64,000 nucleotides of DNA, from contig JAYMNP010000001.1 of the NCBI GenBank assembly GCA_036941025.1, positions 2,130,501 through 2,194,500 of the forward strand. Direction: 5' to 3'. Position numbers and translations under genes: made by a program. Origin of the DNA: Lachnospiraceae bacterium JLR.KK002. GTDB taxonomy: Bacteria > Bacillota > Clostridia > Lachnospirales > Lachnospiraceae. Shown here in pieces: positions 52,676 to 61,143 of this stretch. Every line of letters begins with the position of its first letter. Positions within the stretch are counted from its first letter, which is position 1. The notes beneath the pieces were generated by a model that saw only the letters and a program-made list of their open reading frames with translations, did no database searches and was not told the origin of the DNA.

Positions 52676-53479
52676 CTACCGGAGAATCAAAAGCAACATA
52701 ATCAGGCTGCCTTCATAAGCCGCCAGCAATGCCACCTGCCATATTTTCAGCTGCTTTTCCTCCTCCCAGAAAGGCAGTTCCCCTTCGTAACATCTTGATA
52801 TCATGGCATCATAACAGGCATTTGCTTTTTTCAGGGAAAGCAAAAACAGATTTCCGCCTGTCTGGCCAAAAGAATAGCAGGAAGTCTTAAAATCCGTATA
52901 CCCCAACCGTGACATGGCCGCAGTCTTCATCCTGCCCTGTACTTCTGTTAAAATAAAAATGAAACGATAAATCATATCCATCAGTTCCACAATTATTCGG
53001 GGAACGTGAGCCTTTTTCAACACACCTGTCAGTTCATGGGCCGGCGTTGACAATGCCAGAAAATACATGGCGCTTACCGCTCCCATAGCTTTCAGAACCA
53101 GCTCCGCAGCCTGTTTTATCCCCTCTTCTGTTACATACAGATAAAACCAGTTCAGTGAAATCCTGTAATCTCCTGCCGGAGACCTGGATATGCCGCAGGC
53201 TACCGCCGCACTGCCCAGTATCAGAAATGCGACCGGAATCTTCAGAAATCCTGTATAATCGTAAAAGGATACGCCGTTTACCTTTACATTCATAAATCCC
53301 ATGGTCAGAATCACTGCAATGGAAATTACCGGCTGATTCAGCAGAATGCACAACAGCAGGATACTGCAGGCGGATATTACTTTATAGCTGTCATTCCAAT
53401 GACGTATTCCCGACTGGCTGGCATAATAATCCATGCTGTTCACGCTGTGGGAATGACGTCTGTGACGATGAAATATCAT
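52676..53479 (-). CDS. cbiQ: Cobalt ECF transporter membrane protein CbiQ
   Basis: 267 residues from MIFHRHRRHSHSVNSMDYYA, behind GGAGGGGCCAGAA; the open frame extends further upstream but into repeat sequence. It has five or six hydrophobic segments and the ECF-T coupling motif region (AAMSRLGYTDFKT). The N-terminal HRHRRHSHS cluster could bind cobalt. It connects CbiO to CbiM. Confidence 0.9.
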   Translation of the reverse strand: MIFHRHRRHSHSVNSMDYYASQSGIRHWNDSYKVISACSILLLCILLNQPVISIAVILTMGFMNVKVNGVSFYDYTGFLKIPVAFLILGSAAVACGISRSPAGDYRISLNWFYLYVTEEGIKQAAELVLKAMGAVSAMYFLALSTPAHELTGVLKKAHVPRIIVELMDMIYRFIFILTEVQGRMKTAAMSRLGYTDFKTSCYSFGQTGGNLFLLSLKKANACYDAMISRCYEGELPFWEEEKQLKIWQVALLAAYEGSLIMLLLILR

Positions 53480-53512
53480 TTCTGGCCCCTCCAATTGCAG
53501 GTTGAACTGAGT

Positions 53513-53662
53513 CTTTCCTGTAAGAAAACAAAGCAGACAGGTCCGCTTCAACTCCCTGAATCCCTCAATCATGAGGGACCTGGACAGTTTGCTGCGCGCG
53601 AACGGATTGCCTGGCAATAAATTTCCTCTCCGCGAGCTGCGCATCCCGCCCGGAGGGTTTTC
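53513..53662. repeat. Short member of the composite intergenic repeat
   Basis: About 150 bases sharing, in order, GACAGGTCCGC, CTCCCTGAATCCCTCAATCAT, a GGACAGTTTGCTGCGC block and GCATCCCGCCC with 33747-33960. It is 60 or so bases shorter. It starts with half a palindrome (TTTCCTGTAAGAAAA). Confidence 0.65.
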
Positions 53663-53720
53663 TCTTATAGGAAATCTATATACTTTGGCACTTCACAGTA
53701 ACATGGTATTTCCTGTAAGA
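53663..53720. repeat. Dispersed palindromic repeat, copy 5
   Basis: TCTTATAGGAAAT...ATTTCCTGTAAGA with centre TTGGCACTTCACAGTAACATGG, nearly the same as copy 2. It adjoins the terminator at 53723-53755. Confidence 0.85.
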
Positions 53721-53722
53721 TG

Positions 53723-53755
53723 AAAAAGAGAACTGCTGCTTTGCAACAGTTCTCT
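53723..53755 (-). terminator. Intrinsic terminator of the FliD-C-like gene
   Basis: On the minus strand GAGAACTG...CAGTTCTC is followed by TTTTTC. It lies 23 bases past the stop codon at 53778 and directly next to repeat copy 5. Confidence 0.85.
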
Positions 53756-53777
53756 CAACTTATCAAACTCTGTTCTC

Positions 53778-54551
53778 TTAAAAATAGCTGTTATAATTAC
53801 TTCCATAAGAATAATTATAATTATAAGCTCCGTTGCGTCCATAAGTATTCGCCTTACTTGCCTCATTCTGCGCGTAATAATCTACCATGGAAGCCTTTGT
53901 AGATACGGAGTAGCCATAAGAACCATTTCCGTTAAAAAGTCCCTTCACCACATCCATATCTGCTTTCATGAATGTCTCTTTGTCAAGGCGCAGCGTATCA
54001 TCTTCTGCTATGGAGATTCCGATTTTATCCAGAGTCTTCTCATTGGTGTCTGTCAGATGAGTCAACTGCCGAACCGCCCGGTCGATGGTAGACGTATTGG
54101 TATCTTCTGCATTATTAATCAGAGCATTGTAATCATCCACAAAGGATTTCACTTTATCGTAAATCGCATTTACATCATAGTCTTTCTTCACAGTGCCGTC
54201 TGCCTGTTTTACATCTACCTTCCGGAATACATTTTTATTTCCTCTGGTAAGCAATGCATCTGCTGACTTCTTCAAATCATCCGCACTGTTCTCTATCTTG
54301 GTCAGTTTCTTCGTAGAATCTTTCGAAACGGACGTGGATGTGGATGGACGCATTGTCTGTGATACGCTGGAGGGTCCCTGCCGATTGGAATGTGTCCCGT
54401 AATATGCTTTCAGCAGCTTATAATACCCGCCGTTGCGAATGCTTGCATAATCAGCCAGAAAATTCCCGGAACCAATTCCGGATGAGCCTGAATTCAGGCT
54501 GGAAAACAATGTGTTTACCGAATTAGCGTTATTTAATCCAAAAAATGCCAT
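53778..54551 (-). CDS. FliD-C-like filament-cap-related protein, unknown role
   Basis: 257 residues from MAFFGLNNANSVNTLFSSLN. The N-terminal part is Ser/Gly/Asn-rich. The region VKSFVDDYNALINNAEDT through TLDKIGISIAEDDTLRLDKE to DMDVVKGLFNG strongly resembles the C-terminal domain of FliD flagellar cap proteins. The C-terminus is Tyr/Asn-rich (YNYNYSYGSNYNSYF). No flagellar genes are in the window. It may be a non-flagellar relative exported to the surface. AAAGGAGTGAGGTTT precedes the ATG at 54549-54551. Confidence 0.65.
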   Translation of the reverse strand: MAFFGLNNANSVNTLFSSLNSGSSGIGSGNFLADYASIRNGGYYKLLKAYYGTHSNRQGPSSVSQTMRPSTSTSVSKDSTKKLTKIENSADDLKKSADALLTRGNKNVFRKVDVKQADGTVKKDYDVNAIYDKVKSFVDDYNALINNAEDTNTSTIDRAVRQLTHLTDTNEKTLDKIGISIAEDDTLRLDKETFMKADMDVVKGLFNGNGSYGYSVSTKASMVDYYAQNEASKANTYGRNGAYNYNYSYGSNYNSYF

Positions 54552-54779
54552 AAACCTCACTCCTTTGAATCGGGCGGACATCCCTGTCTCTTCCCCTGCT
54601 TACAACTTTCTCACTGTCTGAAATTACTGTTTTCTGCTCACAGTTATAAAAATCCCATTTACAGTTTACTTGTATGTATTATACCATTTTTCACCGATAT
54701 TGGCAATATTTTTCTGAAAATCTGACTAAACTTTTGTAAAAGGGGCGCGGACTGAACTGTTGCGAACTTTTATCTCCGT

Positions 54780-55454
54780 TCAGAGATCTTCAATCTGCCA
54801 GTCCACCGGTTCTACCCCATTGGCCTGCAGGAATTCATTGGCCTGACTGAAATGTTTGCAGCCGAAAAATCCCCGGTATGCCGACAGAGGGCTGGGATGG
54901 GGAGCTTTCAAAACCAGATGCTTCGGATTCGTCAGAACAGAACCTTTGTTCTGAGCCGGCCTGCCCCACAGCATGGACACAATGGGCCTGTCCTGTGCAT
55001 TGACTGCATGGATAATCGCATCCGTAAACTGTTCCCATCCCTGCCCCTGATGGGAGTTGGCCTGATGGGCCCGGACAGTAAGTACCGTGTTCAGCATAAG
55101 CACACCCTGCTCCGCCCATTTAACCAGATATCCGTTATTGGGTATCCGGCAGCCCAGATCCTCATGGAGCTCCTTATAGATATTTTCCAGAGAGGGGGGC
55201 GCTTCCACCCCTGGTTTTACTGAAAAACAGAGACCATGGGCCTGCCCTTCGTTGTGGTAGGGATCCTGCCCCAGAATCAATACTTTCACCTTGCTTAAAG
55301 GCGTCAGATGCAGAGCGTTGAATATATCGTCTGCCGGCGGATAGATAACCCTTGTATTGTATTCTTCCCGGACAAATTTGTAGAGTTTCGCATAATAAGG
55401 CTTCTTAAATTCCTCTCCGACTGCCTCTACCCAGTCGTTTACCAGCATTCCCAT
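54780..55454 (-). CDS. ung: Uracil-DNA glycosylase
   Basis: 224 residues. Family-1 UDG motifs: catalytic GQDPYHNEGQAHGL, LLNTVLTVR and the His motif HPSPLSAYRGF. It excises uracil from DNA. GGAGGTTATTTACG precedes the ATG. Length is normal. Confidence 0.95.
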   Translation of the reverse strand: MGMLVNDWVEAVGEEFKKPYYAKLYKFVREEYNTRVIYPPADDIFNALHLTPLSKVKVLILGQDPYHNEGQAHGLCFSVKPGVEAPPSLENIYKELHEDLGCRIPNNGYLVKWAEQGVLMLNTVLTVRAHQANSHQGQGWEQFTDAIIHAVNAQDRPIVSMLWGRPAQNKGSVLTNPKHLVLKAPHPSPLSAYRGFFGCKHFSQANEFLQANGVEPVDWQIEDL

Positions 55455-55505
55455 CGTAAATAACCTCCACTGTTTCCTTTACTGACAGCGGCCGCATTCG
55501 GACCG

Positions 55506-56267
55506 CTATATCCTCATCGACACGCCTTTCTGTGCCAGGTATCGTTTTAAATCCATAATTTCCAGTTCTTTGTAGTGGAACAGGGAAGCCGCCAGCGCCG
55601 CGTCTGCGCCGCCTTCTGTCAGCGCCTCATAAAAATGCTCTCTGGTACCTGCGCCGCCGGATGCAATCACAGGAACGGAAACATGATTCGCAATAGTTCC
55701 CGTCAGTTCCAGATCATAACCGGCTTTTGTACCGTCGCAGTCCATACTGGTCAGGAGAATTTCTCCTGCCCCCAGCTCACATGCCTGGATTGCCCATGCT
55801 ACCGCATCCAGTCCCGTGTCAATCCGGCCGCCGTTTTTATATACATTCCATCCGCTGCCATCCGGCCTTCTTCTGGCATCTATGGCAACTACCACACACT
55901 GGCTGCCAAACTTGTCCGCTGCTTCCTGAATGAGATTCGGCGTATTGATGGCAGAAGAATTGATGGAAATCTTATCCGCTCCTTCCCGCAGCAGCACACG
56001 AAAATCTTCCACCGTACGAATACCTCCGCCTACCGTAAAAGGAATAAACACCGTCTCCGCCACTCTGCGTACCATATCCACTACCGTATTTCTGGCATCG
56101 GAAGACGCGGTAATATCCAGAAACACCACTTCGTCCGCCCCTGCCTGGTCATAGGCCGCCGCAACCGCCACCGGATCTCCCGCGTCTTTCAGATTCACGA
56201 AATTAACTCCTTTTACCACCCGCCCGTTATGTACATCCAGACAGGGAATAATCCTTTTTGTAAACAT
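55506..56267 (-). CDS. hisF: Imidazole glycerol phosphate synthase subunit HisF
   Basis: 253 residues from [20 protein letters not shown], a TIM barrel with [36 protein letters not shown] and VIASGGAGT. Catalytic Asp residues (CLDVH, MDCDGT) are present. With HisH it makes IGP and AICAR in histidine synthesis. The ATG at 56265-56267 follows GGAGGATTGAAC. No other his genes are adjacent. Confidence 0.95.
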   Translation of the reverse strand: MFTKRIIPCLDVHNGRVVKGVNFVNLKDAGDPVAVAAAYDQAGADEVVFLDITASSDARNTVVDMVRRVAETVFIPFTVGGGIRTVEDFRVLLREGADKISINSSAINTPNLIQEAADKFGSQCVVVAIDARRRPDGSGWNVYKNGGRIDTGLDAVAWAIQACELGAGEILLTSMDCDGTKAGYDLELTGTIANHVSVPVIASGGAGTREHFYEALTEGGADAALAASLFHYKELEIMDLKRYLAQKGVSMRI

Positions 56268-56269
56268 GT

Positions 56270-56884
56270 TCAATCCTCCCCTGTTCTGGTAAAATTCTGC
56301 AGAATCTGCAGTCCCACGGAACTGCTTTTCTCCGGATGAAACTGGCAGGCAAATACACGATCCTGCTCCACGGATGCATGAATATTCACACTGTATTCCG
56401 TGGAAGCTTTTACGATTTCTTCATGTTCCGCTTTCAGATAAAAGGAATGGACGAAATATACGAAAGCTCCCTCTGCCACCCCTTCAAACAGCCTGCCCTG
56501 ATTCTGAAGATGAAGGGAGTTCCAGCCGATATGGGGTATTTTCAGTCCGGGCCTGTCAGGTATCTTTAAAATTTTTCCCTTTAAAACACCGAGCCCTTCC
56601 ACTCCGCTGTTTTCTTCGCTTCCTTCAAACAGTAACTGCAGACCCAGGCAGATACCCAAAAAGGGCGTCTGCCTGTCAATTACTTCATGTATTACTTTGT
56701 CCAGCTCAAATTTCTTCAGTTGCTCCATTGCCACCCCAAAAGCGCCGACTCCCGGAAGAATCACTTTATCTGCTTTCAGGATTTCTCTGAAATCCCTGGT
56801 GACAATACTTTCTTCTCCCAGGTATTTCAGAGCTTTTTCCACACTTTTCAGATTTCCTGCATCATAGTCAATAATTGCTGTCAT
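56270..56884 (-). CDS. hisH: Imidazole glycerol phosphate synthase subunit HisH
   Basis: 204 residues, glutamine amidotransferase class I with the catalytic triad: Cys in [11 protein letters not shown], His in CQFHPEKSS and Glu two residues later. It supplies ammonia to HisF, which starts just after its stop. CAGGAGCAGAACG precedes the ATG. Confidence 0.95.
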   Translation of the reverse strand: MTAIIDYDAGNLKSVEKALKYLGEESIVTRDFREILKADKVILPGVGAFGVAMEQLKKFELDKVIHEVIDRQTPFLGICLGLQLLFEGSEENSGVEGLGVLKGKILKIPDRPGLKIPHIGWNSLHLQNQGRLFEGVAEGAFVYFVHSFYLKAEHEEIVKASTEYSVNIHASVEQDRVFACQFHPEKSSSVGLQILQNFTRTGED

Positions 56885-56901
56885 CGTTCTGCTCCTGTCT
56901 G

Positions 56902-58575
56902 TTACTCGGACTCTGAAAGGCCCAGGCTGTCAATCACATCGTACAAAGCATAAGTGTAATCTTCCTTTTCATGTATTGCATACAGCGTTCTGGCCTGTTC
57001 CAGTGTCATACTGTAATTTTCAGACAACAGCTTCTCCAGATCCATCAGCATTTTATCGTATTCTGCTGTGGCTCCGGCCTTGACCGCATCAGAAACATTT
57101 TTATCATATCTGCCCAGACCGCAAATCAGCGCGTTCAGTGCTTCCGGATGCATATTCTGTTCCCGGTACATATAATAATTCCGGAACTGCTGCTGTACAT
57201 AAGCAGTATATTTTGCCTTATTATACAGTTCTTCGTCCGCTGCTTTTACCTTGGCTCCCTGGGTAAAACAGGTATATGCTTCCACATAGTCCCCCTGCTC
57301 ATAATACTTCTTCGCATTTGCCACATCTATGGTATAACCTACCTGGGTGGTAATCAGATTAATCAGAATTACCAGCGAAACGCCCACCAGCATGATGAGG
57401 AATACCGGTTTCTTCGGCAGCGGTTTGGTTTTTATTACTGTTTTTGGCTCTTTCGGCTTCTTTTCTTTCTTCGGCTTCGCTGCTTTTTCCTGGGCCTTCT
57501 GAGCTTTCTTCTCTTCTCTTTCTTTCTTTTTCTGTGCTTTCTTCTCTGCCTTTTCTTTTTTCTTCTGAGCCTTCCGGGCTTTGGCGTCATCTTCCTGCTT
57601 TCCTTTTTTCCTTTCCAGTTCCCTCAGAATATCAATATTTTCATCCGAAATATTCTCAATATCTCCGATTTCCGGAATTTTATCCTCTTCGCTTACTTCC
57701 ACTTCCTCTTCGCCAAATAAGGCCAGGGACAGTCGTTTAAAGAATCCGGGCTTTTCATCGCCCTTTTCTCCTTTTTCTCCCTTTTTCCCTTTTTTCTTCT
57801 TTTTGCCTTTTCCAGGCTCTTCGTCCTCTTCCGACAGAACTTCGTCCAGTTTTTCCTGCTCTTCTGTGTTCTTTTTGCCGGCTTCCCTGCCCTCTTCCAT
57901 CTCGTCCAGTCCCAGCCCGTCAATTTCTCTGGACAGTTCCATAGCCATGGATTCCATTTCATCCATGGGCATGTCACCCTCCTTTGGAGCTTCATTATCC
58001 GGCGCTGCCGCCATATCTTCTTCCATTTCAGGAATCATATCATCCAGCGGTTCCATACCAAAGGATTCGTCATTGCCTTCATCCATGGTGTTAATCATGA
58101 AATCCTGTTCTCCGTCGCCAAAATCCGTACTGATTTCGTCCAGGTTCGATTCCTCATCTGAAAAATTCTGCAGAGATTCCTCGATGGGCAGATCTCCTTC
58201 TCCCAGGGTATCCACTTCTCCCGGCTCATCTTCTCCTCCGAAAGTGTCAAAATCCCCGAACGTATCCAGGTTCCCGAAATCATCAGGAGCTCCAAAGGCA
58301 TCCATTTCCTCCGGCTCATCCATGGTGTTCTGTTTCACATTGTTCACAATATGGTCGATATCTTCCATATCGAAATCCATACTTCTGTCTTCCGCGAAAT
58401 CTTCTTCCGGTTTATTCCTGCTTTTCTCAAACTCCATCAGAAAATCATTTTCATCATCTTCTGAAAAGGAATTATTAAATTCTTCTAAAAAATCTTCCTC
58501 TGTTTCCTGAATATCTTCCGGACTGTCTTCCACTCCCCGCAATAATCTGTCCAGGTAATCTTCTCTCTCGTTCAA
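56902..58575 (-). CDS. Charged single-pass membrane protein with TPR-like external domain
   Basis: 557 residues if started at the TTG at 58573-58575, which has GGAGGTG six bases upstream; an ATG eight codons earlier lacks a ribosome site. Residues about 1-220 are extremely acidic (repeated EED, DEPGEVDTL-type motifs); then a Lys/Glu-rich coiled region (about 230-375, many KKxEKAEKK repeats); a membrane helix (VFLIMLVGVSLVILINLIT); and an external helical domain with a TPR-like hairpin (AKKYYEQGDYVEAYTCFTQG). Probably cytosolic N-terminus. Family not recognised. Confidence 0.65.
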   Translation of the reverse strand: MNEREDYLDRLLRGVEDSPEDIQETEEDFLEEFNNSFSEDDENDFLMEFEKSRNKPEEDFAEDRSMDFDMEDIDHIVNNVKQNTMDEPEEMDAFGAPDDFGNLDTFGDFDTFGGEDEPGEVDTLGEGDLPIEESLQNFSDEESNLDEISTDFGDGEQDFMINTMDEGNDESFGMEPLDDMIPEMEEDMAAAPDNEAPKEGDMPMDEMESMAMELSREIDGLGLDEMEEGREAGKKNTEEQEKLDEVLSEEDEEPGKGKKKKKGKKGEKGEKGDEKPGFFKRLSLALFGEEEVEVSEEDKIPEIGDIENISDENIDILRELERKKGKQEDDAKARKAQKKKEKAEKKAQKKKEREEKKAQKAQEKAAKPKKEKKPKEPKTVIKTKPLPKKPVFLIMLVGVSLVILINLITTQVGYTIDVANAKKYYEQGDYVEAYTCFTQGAKVKAADEELYNKAKYTAYVQQQFRNYYMYREQNMHPEALNALICGLGRYDKNVSDAVKAGATAEYDKMLMDLEKLLSENYSMTLEQARTLYAIHEKEDYTYALYDVIDSLGLSESE

Positions 58576-58664
58576 AGATTCCACCTCCGGTGCTTTCATT
58601 ATTTATACGGCGTATCATATCTTTCAATATTATATCATAATCATTTTCATTATACAAATTATTT

Positions 58665-60029
58665 TTAGTTCTTAAAACTGTGCACCGGCGCAGGTATTCT
58701 GCCGCCGCGGCTGATAAAGGCCTCGCAGCCGAATTTATTGACAGGCATTACAGGCGCATGGCCCAGAAGTCCGCCAAACTCCACCGTATCGCCCACATTT
58801 TTTCCGATTACGGGAATCAGGCGCACAGCAGTGGTTTTCTGGTTAATCATACCAATAGCCATTTCATCTGCAATCACACCGGAAATTACAGAGGCGGGTA
58901 CGTCCCCTGGAATGGCTATCATATCAAGTCCCACGGAACATACGCAGGTCATGGCTTCCAGTTTCTCCAGCGTCAGCGCTCCGGCTTCCACCGCGTCAAT
59001 CATTCCCTGGTCCTCACTGACCGGAATAAATGCCCCGCTTAATCCTCCCACATAGGAGGAGGCCATAATTCCGCCTTTTTTTACCTGGTCATTCAATAAC
59101 GCAAGGGCGGCCGTAGTACCTGGCGCACCGGCATATTCCAGACCGATTTCTTCCAGTATTTCAGCTACGGAATCACCGATGGCCGGCGTGGGCGCCAGAG
59201 ATAAATCTATAATTCCAAAGGGTATTCCCATTCTTCTGCTGGCTTCCTGAGCCACAAGCTGTCCCACACGAGTGATTTTAAAGGCTGTCTTTTTGATGGT
59301 TTCGCAGAGCACCTCAAAATTCTCATTCCGCACCTGCTCCAGAGCCTTTTTCACAACGCCCGGCCCGGAAACTCCCACGTTAATAATGGCGTCTGCTTCC
59401 GTGACTCCGTGGAATGCCCCTGCCATAAACGGATTGTCGTCGGGTGCATTGCAGAAAATCACCAGCTTTGCGCAGCCCAGAGAATCATTTTCCTTCGTAT
59501 ATTCTGCTGTCTGAAGCACAATCTCACCCATGAGCTTCACTGCATCCATATTAATACCGGTTTTTGTGGAGCCTACATTGACGGAGCTGCAGACGCGCTC
59601 TGTCTCTCCAAGAGCCATCGGAATGGAACGAATCAGATTCTCATCTCCCTTTGTCATTCCTTTTGACACCAGTGCGGAATAACCGCCGATAAAATTCACA
59701 CCTACTGTTTTGGCCGCCCTGTCCAGTGTTCTGGCAATAGATACAAAATCCTCCGGCGTCCGGCAGGCTGTCTGTCCCACCAGTGCAATGGGGGTTACGG
59801 AAATCCGTTTATTTACAATGGGAATACAGTAATTCCGCTGGATTTCTTCTCCTGTCTCCACCAGACCGGCTGCTGTTGCGGTAATTTTTTTATAAATATT
59901 TTCATTTAATTTTTCCAGATCAGAATCCATACAGTCCAGCAGGCTGATACCCAGAGTAATGGTGCGGACGTCCAGATTTTCCTGCTCTATCATTTTATTG
60001 GTTTCTTTTACTTCCCAGATATTTATCAT
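58665..60029 (-). CDS. PFL-family protein (DUF711/UPF0210)
   Basis: 454 residues. Conserved segments include [54 protein letters not shown] and [19 protein letters not shown]. The fold resembles pyruvate formate-lyase/ribonucleotide reductase, but no glycyl radical motif is known for the family. Function unsettled. AAGGAGCGGCACA precedes the ATG. It is adjacent to an ACT protein, a conserved pair in many Firmicutes. Confidence 0.92.
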   Translation of the reverse strand: MINIWEVKETNKMIEQENLDVRTITLGISLLDCMDSDLEKLNENIYKKITATAAGLVETGEEIQRNYCIPIVNKRISVTPIALVGQTACRTPEDFVSIARTLDRAAKTVGVNFIGGYSALVSKGMTKGDENLIRSIPMALGETERVCSSVNVGSTKTGINMDAVKLMGEIVLQTAEYTKENDSLGCAKLVIFCNAPDDNPFMAGAFHGVTEADAIINVGVSGPGVVKKALEQVRNENFEVLCETIKKTAFKITRVGQLVAQEASRRMGIPFGIIDLSLAPTPAIGDSVAEILEEIGLEYAGAPGTTAALALLNDQVKKGGIMASSYVGGLSGAFIPVSEDQGMIDAVEAGALTLEKLEAMTCVCSVGLDMIAIPGDVPASVISGVIADEMAIGMINQKTTAVRLIPVIGKNVGDTVEFGGLLGHAPVMPVNKFGCEAFISRGGRIPAPVHSFKN

Positions 60030-60040
60030 TGTGCCGCTCC

Positions 60041-60325
60041 TTAAATTCTGTGCATTTTATTAAATATTTCTTCCCTCTGACATTTGATGGACACGCCGAT
60101 GTTCTCTCCCACCTGCTCCAGTTCTCCGGCACACTGGTCAAAGGAATTGGTTGCATTACTCATATCCACAATCATCATCATATTAAAAAATCCCTGTACT
60201 ATGGTCTGACTGATATCCAGTATATTAATGTCATGTTCTGCCAGATATGTACATACCCCGGCAATGATTCCCACGGTATCTTTTCCTACAACTGTAATAA
60301 TTGTTCTGTCTGTTTTCTTTTCCAT
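60041..60325 (-). CDS. ACT-domain protein (UPF0237)
   Basis: 94 residues: a single ACT-like domain ([40 protein letters not shown]). ACT domains bind amino acids or other small ligands. The pair with the PFL gene downstream suggests that it regulates that protein. GGAGGAAAGA precedes the ATG. Confidence 0.92.
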   Translation of the reverse strand: MEKKTDRTIITVVGKDTVGIIAGVCTYLAEHDINILDISQTIVQGFFNMMMIVDMSNATNSFDQCAGELEQVGENIGVSIKCQREEIFNKMHRI

Positions 60326-60340
60326 TCTTTCCTCCAGTTC

Positions 60341-61138
60341 TTAAAATTCAATAATATCGGAAACCATATCGCGTCTGGCCACATAAATAGGAAAATCTCC
60401 TGCATGGTAGGGATTATCTGCAAGATCTATTTCCAGACGTACCGTCTCATAGGCCAGCTTTTCGTAATTATTCTCCTTACTTAAATGCCCCAGAATCACT
60501 GCTTTAAAATTATCGTGAAGCACCTCGCTCAGCAACCGTCCGGACAGTTCATTGGACAGATGGCCCCGGTCTCCCAGAATCCGCTGCTTCAGATAGTAGG
60601 GATAAGTGCCCACCTGCAGCATATGTACGTCATGATTGGCTTCCAGCAGCAGCACATCCAGATGCTGCAGCCTTTCTATAATATAGTCATCATATCTTCC
60701 CAAATCTGTCATAACCGCCATGGATTTTGACCCATGGCGGAGAATAAATGCAGTGGGCATTGCGGCATCATGGGAAATAGACACGGGATTTATTCGGATA
60801 TCTCCCAGAGTAAATTCCCGGTCCGGTTCAATTTCCCGAAAGAGTTCTTCCGGTATCTGCCCTGTGGTTTTACACTTTAAAATAGCTTCCCAGGTTCCCC
60901 TTGTGGTATAAATGGGAATTCCGTACCGTCTGGCTATCACCCCCAGGCCGCTGATATGGTCGGAGTGCTCATGGGTAATCAGAATACCGTCCGCATCCTT
61001 TGCTGTGTGTCCGATTTCATTCAGTCCCTGCTCCACCCGCTTCCCGCTGATTCCCGTATCAATCAGCAGGCTGGTGGTATCTGTTCCTGCAAAAATGCAG
61101 TTTCCGCTGCTGCCGCTGGCAATGCTGCACAGTTTCAT
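60341..61138 (-). CDS. YycJ/WalJ-like MBL-fold hydrolase
   Basis: 265 residues, metallo-beta-lactamase fold: SIASGSSGNCIFAGTDTTSL, metal ligands HEHSDHISGL, DHV-equivalent SISHDA and EANHDV, and ILGHLSKENN near the end. YycJ relatives are nucleases or hydrolases linked to DNA repair and cell-wall control in Firmicutes. GGAGGATTAGAGAAC precedes the ATG. Confidence 0.9.
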   Translation of the reverse strand: MKLCSIASGSSGNCIFAGTDTTSLLIDTGISGKRVEQGLNEIGHTAKDADGILITHEHSDHISGLGVIARRYGIPIYTTRGTWEAILKCKTTGQIPEELFREIEPDREFTLGDIRINPVSISHDAAMPTAFILRHGSKSMAVMTDLGRYDDYIIERLQHLDVLLLEANHDVHMLQVGTYPYYLKQRILGDRGHLSNELSGRLLSEVLHDNFKAVILGHLSKENNYEKLAYETVRLEIDLADNPYHAGDFPIYVARRDMVSDIIEF

Positions 61139-61143
61139 GTTCT

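Noticed and set aside
55575..56339. 254-codon plus-strand frame
   Set aside because: Opposite strand of hisF, whose motifs are complete.
57581..58510. Long Ser-rich plus-strand open frame
   Set aside because: It is the antisense of the acidic/Lys-rich membrane protein gene; the Ser and Phe runs mirror GAA/GAG codons, and there is no ribosome site.
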